A DNA stretch of 64,000 nucleotides from Sweltsa coloradensis (GCA_024449915.1 JAMZAV010000445.1:124001-188000); one strand, 5' to 3'; positions 1 through 11,045 are shown, counted from the stretch's first letter. Notes: generated by a model not told the origin, from the letters alone. Numbers and translations are program-made.

Positions 1-108
1 GACAAGTAAGCATTACCTTCTTGGCCATGTATTCAAGTCATCATTTGGTACAAGACATCCAATTCTATTTAGAAAAACTAAACTCTAGGTTTTATAATAG
101 AGTTTTGC

Positions 109-556
109 TGGATACCTGGACACATGGGCATAGAGGGAAATGAACACGCTGATCGGGCTGCTAGTTCCCGTTCCAGATGACAAGAGTGGATTTAAGCAAC
201 GACTGTTGGATTTGCGACAAGCATCTTGGGATGTGGTGCAAAATAACAAATTGCGTAGTGTGATGCCCACACTGACTAATAAAATTCATCCACCTACGTC
301 TCGACTCTCACGTAGAGAAGAGGTGGTATTGTCCAGAATTCGAATAGGCCACACACGTCTAACTCACGGATATCTCTTGACCAGAGAAAAGGTTATTCCC
401 AGATGTGACACATGTGATATACCTTTAACCGTACATATTATGCTCCTAGCAGAATGTACCAAATATGATGCCTTGCGCATGCAATTTGATCTCTCCCAAT
501 CATATGACGGCAACAAACTTTCTAAATTTCTCATCCAAAGTACAGTATTGTCCTGA
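109..556 (+). pseudogene. LINE ORF2 3' fragment: RNase H end and C-terminal tail
   Basis: From 109 one frame reads WIPGHMGIEGNEHADRAA, the conserved last RNase H motif of non-LTR retrotransposons. Between about 165 and 185 the frame shifts, and the 140-556 frame continues with EEVVLSRIRIGHTRLTHGYL and a CDTC...HIMLLAEC segment, the usual tail after RNase H in I/Jockey-type LINEs. The 5' part is cut off by the window edge or truncated. The copy is dead because of the frameshift. Clade within the RNase H-bearing LINEs is uncertain. Confidence 0.75.
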
Positions 557-683
557 ATATAAGCCTACCTTTTTTCAATATTTTAAGTCTCAAAGGCCCT
601 TAGCAGCTAATATTTCCATATGCTTGTGCATATTTTTAAAAATATTTCAACAAGAAAAGTTAGGGGGTCGGCTTATATTCAGG
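552..683. mobile_element. Small inverted-repeat element (MITE-like, 132 bp)
   Basis: CCTGAATATAAGCC at 552-565 is repeated as a perfect inverted copy at 670-683. The interior is AT-rich and has no coding potential. It starts where the LINE fragment ends. Class unknown; no target duplication was recognised. Confidence 0.5.
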
Positions 684-1400
684 GTTGGCCTACATTTGGC
701 ACAATATGGTAATCTATTTAACAAAATTTAATTCACATCATACACATTTCTTTAATTTCTTTATTTTCATTTACATAAATAGCTTTGTTTTGCTATAACT
801 ATCATCATCATCATTTTATTTTGTTATATATACACTTAGAAAACAATCTACCGGTAATCATCAAACACAACATTAACTCTTCTCATTAACTTTCATTATC
901 ACAGGTGGCGCAATATGACCTAACCGGTTGAAGCGCCCTAATTTCTCACACGGTCGTTGAAAGACGTACAATTACTTTGTAAATTCTTCCATCTCACTAA
1001 TAGCTTGATGTGAACTCTAATCTATTCTTCACTTGCAGTTGGTGGCCATCATCCTGTACATCATGTGCTGCCCACAAAGAAAGTTAATACCAAAGAAAAT
1101 ACTAGCATGACATTATCAGAACCGTTGCCAGATTAAACGCAGACATGGTGGACGGCAACACTGCATTTAACATGGCACCTTTCAGTAGTCTCGAACCCAA
1201 GCAGGGTCAAAGTCAATCAAGGTATCGTCAAAGTTCACTCAAAATCATAAAAAATCATCATAAAAACTGCTCAAATGAACCAAAATTAAATTTTAAGTCA
1301 TATTTTCTTTACCCTTTAATTGAATGGTTGTTCTATTAAAGGCAATACAGCTGTTTTACTGTTGCTATCTTACTCGGCAACAACCTTAAAAAGTTAAAAT
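684..1400. other. Non-coding stretch, nothing recognised
   Basis: AT-rich sequence with no exon-like ORF. A short stretch near 918-940 (GACCTAACCGGTTGAAGCGC) resembles one near 3478-3500, suggesting a decayed repeat shared by the two places. I see no gene. Confidence 0.4.
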
Positions 1401-1404
1401 TGAC

Positions 1405-1585
1405 TACGATTCTTAACCCAGCCACGACTAGCGATTGCGTCGGAGCCTACAGGGTTGGCTTAGTCGCTTTGGTTTGATGTCCCCCACTGAAAATTAGTTA
1501 TATGACTTGAGTGGGTAGGTAGATCTAAATACGAAATTATTTATTTATTTATTATTTATTTAGTCTCCTAAAGTATGCCTTCCCT
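1405..1585 (+). repeat. SINE 3'-end fragment with (ATTT)n tail
   Basis: The stretch GATTGCGTCGGAGCCTACAG, then TTTGGTTTGATGTCCCCCAC and GAAAATTAGTTA, is closely matched at 33385-33480 within the longer tRNA-type SINE. Here it is followed by an ATTTATTT-type tail near 1540-1560. It is probably a 5'-truncated copy of that SINE. Confidence 0.55.
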
Positions 1586-1859
1586 CATAGGACTACCTCC
1601 CAATAGGCCTACATGGCGCACATAATACCGCTGTGTTCTCACAAGAAAAACATTTCACCGTGTAACTGAATCTTAAAAAACATTGCTAGGTAGCGAGGTT
1701 TATAAGTAGTTACGTAAAAACGGAGGTGCCCGTGGGGGCTTTCCCCCGGAGGAGATATTTTATGAAGTGTTTCTTATTTGATTGAAACCTCTTTGGTTGG
1801 TCTTATAAATGATTTCTTCTGCACATGTAGGGATAAAAAAAAAAAAAAAAACTTGTAGG

Positions 1860-2916
1860 TACGGATGCACACGATAATCAATATTACCGATCGATTATCA
1901 TTTATCAATAATGGATATAATTTTGTTAATCGATAACCAAAATTCATTATCAATTATCAAAATTCAAATAATTGGTAATAGTGGCATGAACCAAACTCTA
2001 AAGACGGAGATTAGGTATCTCACGATGTGCCATGCCCATGCACTGGCTGGCTTGATGGTGTCACAATCAAGATTTTTGTTTGGAAATGAATGAGCTATCA
2101 GTTGATAACGGAAGCCAAACACGTGAGATCGTAGACAGCGAGGCAGTAAACGGAACGCGATTGTATTGTTTTGACTTACACTTGCCACACGAGGTTCCAC
2201 TTAGGGTCTATAGGTCGGAACAGGCTTTGTTGGTGATATCGATATTATCGATTCAATAATGACATTACCATTTTGATAATCGATAGTGATGCGAGTCGGT
2301 AAATTTACCGGTCAGAGAATTTACTGTAAATTTACTGAGCATGTCGGTAAAATGGTACAATTTTCCATCAATCATCAATTTCATCATTATAATATTGATT
2401 ATTCTTAAGACTCATACGAACCTACATAACAAGAATGCAGTGGAAATAAGTCAATTAACACTTCTAAAAAATTCAATCAATAAATCTGAAAAGAGCTTTT
2501 CTGTAGCTACTAGCTAGTCTATTTCATTAGCTGAGAAACCCTAGGCTAAATCATTCATTCGAATTAATTAATATTTGTATTTTATTTATTTATTTAACCG
2601 TACAAAGATAATTCAATTATTAATTAATACATTATTGTTTAGTTTGTACTTTGTATGGAACAGTAAATAAATAAATATAAGGGTGAATACTGAATAGTGA
2701 ATACTGAATATAGGTATGCTCTTTTAATTGAAAAACGCCTTTCTCATCCCTAACACTATTTATGTCTATGCCAATGCAATGCTTATAATATGGCCAAAAT
2801 AAATTTTTTACCAATTTTATCACTTTTTGGTAAATTACCAGTTATAAATTTACGATAAATCCACATCACTAATAAGTAATAATCGATAATGAAAAAAGTA
2901 TTGATGTGCATCCTTA
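1860..2916. mobile_element. hAT-type non-autonomous transposon (1.06 kb)
   Basis: The ends are inverted: TACGGATGCACACGATAATC at 1860 and ...GTGCATCCTTA ending at 2916. Flanks are CTTGTAGG (1852-1859) and CATGTAGG (2917-2924), a 7/8 match to an 8-bp target duplication as hAT elements make. The interior is AT-rich with many ATCGATTATC-type words and no transposase ORF. Confidence 0.65.
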
Positions 2917-2924
2917 CATGTAGG

Positions 2925-3860
2925 TCTATGTATCATTCAAACATAATTGTAATTTCAATATACAGTATCTTACTTATCATATTCATATTACATTGTTAAT
3001 AAAGTGCATAATCTGATAAATTAAGAGCAGTTTATAATTTATTTGCATTCTTACAGTTAACATTTTTGAGCATGTTACATTATTTAAGACTTTCTTATTA
3101 CACTCATTCATTATAATGTCATTAAGTTAAGACATTAGAGTATTGAAAGTTATTCTTATAACGACAAATACTGGAACATGAATACTAGCTTCACCATTAA
3201 TACGAACTTCTTCCAGAATTTAACATACGAGGCGGTTGCTTGCGTTTAGGGATGGTACTATTAGGACCAAAGTAGATAAAGAAAGTAGCCAATCAAATCC
3301 ACATCAAGATCTGTGCTGCCCTCTCACGACAACTTTAGAGAGAAAGTGGTAGTAAAGTCGGTAGTAGTGGAATCACCGTCATTTGCACCCTCCCTTTCCC
3401 TCCCATCTGCCTAAGACAGGCTCTGTCCAGCAGGAGCTTGTCCCCTAGGCCAGAGTTGTGAAATAAATACGACATCGACCTAACGGTTGATGCACCCTTT
3501 CAGTAGTTCCAAATAAACTTTCTAGGTACATATATAGAGTCTAGCACAATAATTTTATCTTACACACACATCTCTTCACAACAACTAAAGTTAACCGTGC
3601 TATAGACCTACTACAATGACATTGGTGGACGTGTTAATGTTTCATTGACACCTATATTTATAAAAAAGAATAACATCAATAATTAATATTAAATGTTGAT
3701 TTGTTGATTAAAGAAAACCCCGAAATGGACATTATACGCACTTGAGTTTCTTTCACACACTTGTAGTCATTTTGTTTCACACCTGCGTCGTCAAGGTTCT
3801 GAAGAGAGTGCCATCTCTGCGCACGGGCGGTGGTTTCCACTGCCTCATGAACAGCATTTG
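2925..3860. other. 3' flank of the KLHL gene
   Basis: This lies beyond the KLHL stop codon (minus strand), so it should include the 3' UTR and poly(A) signals. No exon-like ORF is seen. No single polyadenylation signal can be assigned from sequence alone. Confidence 0.4.
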
Positions 3861-4000
3861 TCATTCCAGCAGCGCAGACTTCTTGAACTGGATTGAGACG
3901 CAGCTGAGCCAGGAGCGCGACGACGGGAGCTCGCCGGTGATCTCCCAGGAGTCCGTCACCGAGTTGTAGCGTTCGATCGTGTCGTGGTATCGGTCCCAGC
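3861..4000 (-). CDS. KLHL coding exon 7: last Kelch blade and stop
   Basis: The acceptor is ...GGCTCACAG, and the exon starts at 4000. It reads GWDRYHDTIERYNSVTDSW, then a TGELPSSRSWLSC segment, and ends with TGA at 3861-3863. The pattern (GG)...DTIERYNSVTDSW is a Kelch repeat. It joins the previous exon by completing the second Gly of ...VLGGEEG. The downstream ORF in another frame at 3676-4098 is a shadow. Confidence 0.88.
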
Positions 4001-4289
4001 CTGTGAGCCAAACACAAGATTGGTGAGTGAATGCGGGCGGGAGGATTGATGTGGTTTACAATTATTATAGGCTTACCTTCTTTTGATAATATATACAAAT
4101 TACAAAAAAAATAGCTTATCTAACTTACAAATTACAATTATTGTTGGTTTAGATAGAGCCTATCGGCTTGGTTAGTGTTTGTGGTTGGGGAAAGGAGAGA
4201 GGAGATCAACAGTTACCTTAAAGGATGTAGGTAGCTGCTTGAGACGAGGTTCACATATATTTATTAACAATTAAAAATTCACAATTTAC

Positions 4290-4345
4290 ATAAATGTCGA
4301 ACGTTTCGGCCTCCGCGGCCTTGGTCACCGACCGTTGGAGAAGAA
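4290..4345 (-). ncRNA. Possible decayed hammerhead ribozyme of the Penelope terminal repeat
   Basis: On the minus strand the order is GTGACCAAGGCC, loop GCGGA, GGCC, GAAAC, then GTTCGAC. A perfect GGCC/GGCC stem II followed by GAAAC is the hammerhead layout, and hammerheads are reported in Penelope-like terminal repeats. The expected CUGANGA core strand reads GUGACCA here, two changes from the core, so cleavage is unlikely. This is inference from pattern only. Confidence 0.35.
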
Positions 4346-4550
4346 CTAACAATTAACAAACAAACAAAAACAAAAACTAACATTTAAACATTATTTATTT
4401 ACAATTATATTACAATACAAGGCGCTGTTGGGGTGAGTAGGTGACTAGGTGGCGGTGTGCAGGTGGGATGTCTACCTCAGATTGAGGTTAGGCTTTTGGC
4501 GCGAGCTGGTGATGATTTGGTGCACCAATTCCCATTGTCTCAGGTGTTCC

Positions 4551-5191
4551 TCATTGCATGATGGGGGGCAACGACTTGACTACCCTTGTGGTGTAACAAT
4601 TGTCAAAGTCTCTGTTGTGGGTGCCTGCGTGTTGGGCCACCGGTTTCAGGTCTAGTTTTTTGATAGTGTCCTGTCTGTGCCCATTCATTCTCGTGCTCAG
4701 AGAGTTAGTGGTGAGGCCTATGTACTCGGCTGGGCATAGCTGGCACTGTAGTTGGTATATCAGGTTGGTAGTGGCACAGCTGTTGTGTTGCCTGATGGGG
4801 TAGGTCTTTCCGGTAGCTCGAGCGGTGAATGTAGTGGTGGAGGGGTGAATGGTGCAAGTTTTGCAACGAGGTCTCTTACAAGGGTGTGAACCCTGTGGTT
4901 GGGGTGGCTTCTCCATTTTCCTTGCGGGCTGTGCCTCACAATGTAGTCGCTGATGTTGCGAGGACGCCGGAAGTACACACGAGGTAGGTTTAGAGCCAAA
5001 TCATTGGTGAGGGCCGATGATTTCAGGATGTGCGCCCCTCTTTTCATGATCCCGTTAAGTACCTGTAGACCTGGGTGCCACTGTGTGACTAGTGGGATGA
5101 TTTGGTTGCTCGGTGAAGTGCGTGGAGCGCTCGGACGGTGGATGCGTTCTAGGACTTTTTGGCAGGGGTATTCCCGACATTTATTCGACAT
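4551..5191 (-). pseudogene. Penelope-like polyprotein C terminus with GIY-YIG endonuclease
   Basis: Reading from 5191, one frame gives the post-RT linker: QWHPGLQVLNGIMKRG, then LPRVYFRRPRNISDYIVR. Near 4900 the frame shifts, and the second frame (4916-4551) gives PCKRPRCKTC followed by LIYQLQCQLCPAEYIGLTT, the GIY-YIG signature with the upstream Cys pair typical of Penelope endonucleases, then LSTRMNGHRQD. The reverse transcriptase core is absent, so the copy is truncated as well as frameshifted. Confidence 0.8.
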
Positions 5192-5785
5192 TTATGTAAA
5201 TTGTGAATTTTTAATTGTTAATAAATATATGTGAACCTTGTCTCAAGCAGCTACCTACATCCTTTAAGGTAACTGTTGATCTCCTCTCTCCTTTCCCCAA
5301 CCACAAACACAAATTACAATTATTGTTAGATAAGCTATTGATGATGAATTGATTGATTATCCAATACCTAATTTATTATCGGTGACAACCCTACTAATCT
5401 ACACACAATCAATGTCTTCATGAATTCTGGCATGCTACACTATGAAAGGGTGTTTACCTAAATATTTCTGGTTCGGTACCAAATTCCTAGATTTTTCACG
5501 TTTTCCAAGTGAACTGAAAACTGTTTTTTTTCTAGACTGCAAATTTGGCAGTCTGGGAATACACAAAAGGCAAAAGCACAAATTAAAATTTAAAGGAGGT
5601 GCTTACCTCCTTGAAAATGATTTTATAATAGATTGGGATAAATCCTATTTGAAAATTCAAAATAGTCAAAATACCAGAAAAGAAATGGGTATTAAATTAG
5701 GCCTACTTGAATAAACAACTGTAAAAAATATACCTGCTGCCTATATTTGCATCGCATACCTACGGTAATTAAATGTGTAGCCTAC

Positions 5786-5941
5786 CTTCTTCTCCACCCA
5801 AGACAAATATTCTTTGGTCAATAACAGCGACCCCTGGACGATACCGTCGTTCGCACATCGGAGCTCTAAACTCCCATTTGTTGTTTTGTACATCGTAGCG
5901 CTCGACTTTATTAGTGTTTTCTGTGGATGCATGCCAGCCAC
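5786..5941 (-). CDS. KLHL coding exon 6: Kelch blade
   Basis: Acceptor ...TTCTAG, first base 5941; donor GTAGGC after 5786. It reads GWHASTENTNKVERYDVQNN, then KWEFRAPMCERRYRPGVAV and IDQRIFVLGGEE. It is a complete Kelch repeat (VERYD...NKWE...GG). Its length of 156 nt keeps phase 1 on both sides. It is GC-richer than the flanking AT-rich intron. Confidence 0.88.
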
Positions 5942-6819
5942 CTAGAATTGCAAGTCATAAAATCATAATTAGGTCCACTAGTCAAAGGCATCAGCATTTG
6001 CAGGCTTTTTGGAACAACTTTAATTATTAAAGCCCCCCACTGGAAACAAGTTCTTGTTATGTCTTGCTTCAAGTAGAAATTTATTTTATTTTGACAATAT
6101 GTATGATGACTGAGCATTACCGGTAAAAAATAATAATGAAATAGAACTATAAATTTCAACATTACAAAGTGCGTTACAAACTTTTCAATAGTAAGAGATA
6201 CCGGTACTGAGTAGGTCCTACAGTAGGCTTATGGGAAAATAAAATAGCATTTTGTGCTAAAGATGCTATATTTATAACTTTGAAATCTATTTTAGAAAAT
6301 GCTACTAAGTACAAATTTCCAACTGAAAACAAGGTTTGTCTATGTCTACTTTTAGGAAGAGATCATAGTACGTAGGCCTATTCTTACTTTTTGAATGATC
6401 ATATTCATTTCATTAATTTGATTTTGATTTAACTTTTAGAACATCTTCTCTAATACCAACATATGGCTTGTTACACCATTACGCTGAATCTAGTCAACCA
6501 CAAGTACTAGTACAGTAAACATAATTATTAATTTGCAAAGAAAAGTGCGAACAAACACCATCCGTATACAAGATTTTGAAAGTGGGAAAAAAATAGATGC
6601 TACAAAATGTTTGGTTTAGAAATTAGCATTGTGAAATCTATGCACAAAATAAATTAAAAATTGGTAGCAAAGAATGTCAAGAATATATATCTATATATTT
6701 TTTATCCAACACCAGAAACATGTTATGAACATTGTTCTCCGCAGAGCGGCTAAGGGTGACAATGCAAGATCGTTTTCAATCGGGGGCACACTTTGGCGAT
6801 CTGTTTGTTTGGGGTCTTT

Positions 6820-6936
6820 GCCAACAGCACGTGGTGTCCCAAGTGGTCATCCACTCAAGTACCGACCACGCCCGATGTTGCTTAACTTCGGTGACCTATT
6901 GAGAACTGGTGTGTTCAACATGGCAAGGCTGTTGGC
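6820..6936 (-). rRNA. 5S rRNA-like sequence (gene copy or 5S-derived SINE head)
   Basis: On the minus strand it starts GCCAACAGC and ends GCTGTTGGC, a perfect 9-bp terminal helix as in helix I of 5S rRNA. Inside are GTTCTC, CACCGAAGTTAAGC and TACTTGAGTGGATGACC, which correspond to the internal promoter region and conserved loops of animal 5S. Length 117 nt, against about 120 normally. No T-run terminator follows directly, so it may be a pseudogene or the head of a 5S-derived SINE. The paired ends argue for recent or selected origin. Confidence 0.75.
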
Positions 6937-7129
6937 TCAGTGATCTTGTTAGTAAAACACTCGTCCCACAATGGTCTTGGTCGAACTTCTCGACACTCGT
7001 CCCAGTCTCCGTCTTCCAGAAGCCTGCCCAAGGCCACCTCCACGTGACACTTCGGGAAACTTTGGACATAATAACTTCCGTTTGACGCCCATTGAAACAT
7101 CGAACATCTCCCGAAACGTCATAAATAAC

Positions 7130-8113
7130 TAGGTTCTTTGATAATGATAATCGAATACGATACTCCCAACGACAAATTGATTTACAGTCTCCCGATGAGA
7201 TACTAAAAGTGCCGCCAAAATTTAATTACGCCCGCTGCAAACTTCAATGTCGAGTCAAGCATCTTACATATTCCGTGAAAAATGCGTCCACTGCGAGATC
7301 TACAACACTCGTAAGACGTGAAGTACGAAGCGCCTGCACTGTGCAGTATAGGCCACCAGCATGACGCGTGTGTGTTACGGGCCGGCTCGGCTCGGGCGGC
7401 AGGCACTACACTAGGCTGCTGCATTCCCGCGCCGATCAGGCGCTGATTGCACAACCTCCGCGCGTCACGGCCAAGCAAGGTCAACAAGTATTTTATCGAG
7501 ATACATTCCTCCCCAGTCCACGACAACTTGTAATTACTTTTCTTCTTTCCGTAGTGCTACGATAATATTATCTTATCAGTTCTCTCACACCAATATTACG
7601 TCGTCTTCCAAACTAATGTCTAACAATATTCATCTCGTCACGTAATAAATATCGGAGCATTGAATAGTTAAACTGATAATAGGCCCTATCTCGTAAATGA
7701 ATGAACGACAATCTCAACAAAAGCTGAAATGAAACTTCACAGAACCACGATTTCCAAGAAGAACGACCTTCACAAAGACAACACTCAAGCCGGGTAGCAT
7801 AGCGCGGTCTGTCTACTCCACTTAGCTCGCTCTCGTCGCGCCGGCCAGACGCGTGGGGGGGGGGGAGGGGGAGCTCGTGAAAGACGTTGCTATGATAGCG
7901 TGGAAAAACCCTGTTCTGAGCAAATAGAAGGAACAAAAGGATGCACTCGCAAGAGGTCCACGGTCCGCGTCGGTATACCAGCAAGTTTAGGCCTAATTTT
8001 GATTCGATTATCGATTATCGATCGATATTTTTTTTAAATCGATTATCGCGATCGATAATCGATTTAACTAGTCCGATTATCGATACTGAAATTCGTATCG
8101 AACGGCAACCCTA
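7130..8113. mobile_element. Candidate hAT-type element with ATCGAT-rich end
   Basis: The right end (TATCGAACGGCAACCCTA ending at 8113) matches the termini of the certified MITE at 51721-52240, and ATCGATTATCG words precede it as they do there. A left end at 7130 (TAGGTTC..., ATCGAAT-containing) is weak, and the flanks agree only at 6 of 8 bases. Part of the interior (TCTTTGTGAAGGTCGTTC on the minus strand near 7762-7779) is similar to 52411-52440. A G-run lies at 7855-7863. Confidence 0.4.
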
Positions 8114-8829
8114 ATAATAACTGATGAGACGTTGGGAACCACCAAGCAGAGATCCCTAAAAGTGTCGGAGAGTTTAAGCTACCGATACCTAGGATTAGGA
8201 AGTGAATTAATGTCAAGTGGGAAGATTAAAAAGGAGGTGAACAAAAGAAGAAAAAAAAAAGAACACAAAAGGTGAATTACACGCACTTCTGCGTAATGCA
8301 GGAAAATACTCATTCAATGCAAGATGACACTATATCAGGGCTCAAAATTTCAATGAAAGGGGCACTAGCCAAATGAAAGACCAAGTCGCCATAGGGATTT
8401 TGAATTAGCAACCAACGGGGGTCCGACGGGGCTTCCCCGACAAAATTTTCTGCATATTACAGTCATTTTGATGAAAATCTACTAACATTGAGCAACATCA
8501 CAGCAGGTAGTCCTAACTCTATAGTAGGCCTACTTTTAACAGTAGGCCCTACATATTAAGTTAATAATGGGATAGGCCTAGGCATATCCAAAGCAGGCCT
8601 ATGCTCATCTTCAGTATCACTTTGGCCAGGCCTAGGCCTACTAAAATTAGTGAGTGGGTAAACTGAACTGCAAGTCGTTAATGGCAGTTTGTTTATTTGT
8701 AGACTTATTTAAAAGGAGCTCGCCATGCGTGAATTTTAACTCGTCAATGGCGAGTTGGGGACGGTAATTTTGAGCCCTGACTATACTAGTACCGGTATAT
8801 CCTAATCCTTGCTTGTGCAGCGTAGCAGC

Positions 8830-9850
8830 AGAAACCTGGGCTATGGGAGATAGATAAATATACAATACAAGAGGCAGATAGGAAATACGGACTGGGATGG
8901 GAAGGACACAGTTTAGGTGGTTTGGACATGTGAAACAAATGACTAGGGATGAACATCGGGTAGTAAAATTTGGAACTGGTTCCAGCACTCAAATTACCCG
9001 GGTACCCGGATCCCGTTACGTCACGATGTGTGGAAACGCTGTTTACTAGGCCTACTAGTTGATTTGAAGGCCATACCGACTGACTACGTTTCCGTCTCTG
9101 GAAACCTTTGCAATAATCGTTCACAAATAAAGATCCGCTTTGATAACCAGGCAATGATCTTCATTCTTAATTACACCAAAGATTAGTTTACCAATTACAC
9201 TGTACAGGCAGTGAAACTCGTAGGTAGGCCTAGGCCTACGCGCAGAAAGCAGGGGAAAACAAACACGCATCGAATGTGGGAAAATCTCTCACTACTATAT
9301 CCCGCGCTGAAGCTCTCGCCGCAAGATAACCCTGGGAAAGAAAGAAGATAAGCCCAGGAATAACAATCCTATGCGTCGTGATTACGAATTTCGTGAATCG
9401 GTTGAAAGATGATTGCATCGCGAATTCTTATTTACACCCAACCATCTTTGTCAGTCAGCTGTGAGTGTGAGTACTGAGTTGGTGGATCGTACGCGCATCT
9501 CGTACTGCGCAGACGGCAGTGTCCAAGATTTATTGCCGCATCTTTCTCTCTTGCACTCACTCGTGGCATGGGCGCGACTCACGAGACAGACGGAAGCACG
9601 TGATAGCGAGCCTAACGCGCTCTGTCGTCGACTCCAGTTACTCTTTAGGCACGGGCAGCTCCGCGGGAAAGACCGCAACCACTGAGAGCGTAATTTAAAC
9701 TGGTGAATTAGCCTAAAAAGGCCGCGAAATATACCGGACTTAAAATCGCTCGGGTAATTTCTGGAACCGGGTACCGGTTACGGGTTTGGATTGTCAACAA
9801 ATGACGGAAGAGAGCCTCTTTCCAGTTCATCATTAGGCCAAGTAATTCCA
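8830..9850 (+). pseudogene. LINE C-terminal remnant split by a transposon
   Basis: The sequence before 8943 translates as FRWFGHVKQMT, the common RWFGHV motif near the C terminus of many LINE polyproteins. The frame resumes after 9805 with EESLFP. The interruption is the element at 8944-9797. Only a short remnant of the LINE is recognisable. Confidence 0.5.
8944..9797. mobile_element. hAT-type element inserted in a LINE remnant (854 bp)
   Basis: It is flanked by identical 8-bp repeats CAAATGAC at 8936-8943 and 9798-9805. The left end TAGGGATGAAC is hAT-like (compare 21058, TAGGGATGAC). The right end is not a clear inverted copy, so that terminus may be damaged. Subterminal GGTTCCAG...AAATTACCCG words occur in inverted orientation near 8975 and 9750. 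No transposase ORF. Confidence 0.5.
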
Positions 9851-10713
9851 AAGCTAAATGGGATGATATTGATGTTGATAATCCACCGCGGGCCTTACCC
9901 AGGCGCGGACTGGCAGGGGGTGCTGGGGTGCGATCGCACCCCGGGCTCTTGACATTCCGGGCCCCTGTGGAACATTTGTACACACTACACTTTCAGTTTC
10001 AGACAAAATATATATGATTGTATTTTGTTTTCTGCGAAAAAGTGTTGCCGAACAAAATACATTAGATAACATTAACGATGACTCATGGGGTGCCTTAGGC
10101 AGCTCTTCAAAAGAGAATGGTTGTTCAGTGTTCTCACTTTTTAGTTTTCAGTAGGAACTAGTGACCATTATGTATAGTTTATTGACTTTCTCGCCGCCGC
10201 GCTACGAGAAGAAATTTCGATGTGATTGCAAGTATTTTGGTTTTGGTTTGCCAGTTCCAACAGCAAGGGGATGGCGTTGGGTGGGGGGCACCCGGCGCCG
10301 GCGGGGGGATGTAGAAGTAGTACCGTGAATCGTGTCATTACAGGTTACAGCTTACGCTTACACATTATTATTGGAAAGTTGCATGATTCAATCAAAATGT
10401 CCAGTATACACTCATCCCCCAAGCTCGCATTTTGCGAGTGTCAATTTGGTACTTGTGAGTTACATTATTGGTTGTAAGGCTTCCTCAAATATAATTTTCG
10501 CGAGATTTAAATTGCGAGCTCGGGTAGTGTTACCTAGTTGACGTCTGTTAATCGCGTCCTAAAATAGCGTTTTAGGCCATAAAATATAACGAACCACCCA
10601 AAAAATTTTCACCTTCGACGAAATTGCCTCTGACGGCTGGGGCTTTGCCCCAGACCCCTGCTTTACTACGCAACCTCACATATTACATGCCAGCATCCCG
10701 GGCCTGGCCTTAC

Positions 10714-11045
10714 CCGTGACGTAGAGCATTCCCTCGTGCGCCACAACCGCCGGACTTGTGACGGCCATCTTCATCTTGGGTATCAGCGACCAGGAGTTGG
10801 TACGGGGGTCGAAGCGCTCCACTGTCTCCAGGCGGAAAGATCCCTCCCAGCCGCCCACAGCGTAGACGTAGCCGTCCAGCATCGCCAGGCCAAGTTCCGA
10901 GCGGGAAGACAACATGGGCGCCATCTCTTGCCAGTGGTCGTGCAGCGAGTCGTATCGGAACACCGAGCGGGACGCGTTGCCGTCCGGGAACTCTCCTCCG
11001 GCAAGGTACAGGTGGTTGTCGCCAGACGCTACAAGCCCGTGCTTG
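10714..11045 (-). CDS. KLHL coding exon 5: two Kelch blades
   Basis: Acceptor ...GGTTCCAG, start 11045; donor GTAAGG after 10714. It reads KHGLVASGDNHLYLAGGEF, then RSVFRYDSLHDHWQEMAPM, then SELGLAMLDGYVYAVGGWEG, then LETVERFDPRTNSWSLIP, and ends MLYVTG. Paired Gly-Gly and spaced Y/W residues mark Kelch strands. The 332 nt keep the frame between phase 2 and phase 1. Confidence 0.9.

Larger units (their letters stand above)
4175..5310 (-). mobile_element. Penelope-like element, 5'-truncated, with inverted tail
   Basis: The minus strand encodes the C-terminal part of a Penelope-like polyprotein (see the pseudogene entry). The block is bounded by a 127-bp inverted repeat, 4175-4301 against 5184-5310, with about one mismatch. 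Penelope-like elements are known for such pseudo-LTR arrangements, in which a 5'-truncated body is joined to an inverted piece of the terminal repeat. It sits in the last KLHL intron and does not touch exons. Confidence 0.8.
5942..10713. other. KLHL intron between exons 5 and 6 (4.8 kb)
   Basis: It contains the 5S-like sequence (6820-6936), a hAT-type candidate (7130-8113), a LINE C-terminal remnant interrupted by a hAT-type element (8944-9797) and AGGCCTA clusters near 8525-8640. A GC-rich hairpin-like stretch (GGGGCTTTGCCCC) lies near 10639-10651. A phase-1 exon for the missing Kelch blade would be expected here, but I could not find one. Confidence 0.5.

Noticed and set aside
6943..7100. 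Minus-strand stretch LLEDGDWDECREV as the missing Kelch exon
   Set aside because: It reads LEDGDW in one frame and VEKFDQD in another, but no single frame gives a full blade with splice sites of the right phase, and it runs into the 5S-like sequence.
10226..10541. ORFs near a GGGGGGCACCCGGCGCCGG stretch in the KLHL intron
   Set aside because: No domain, poor splice context, and overlapping frames; probably repeat-derived.
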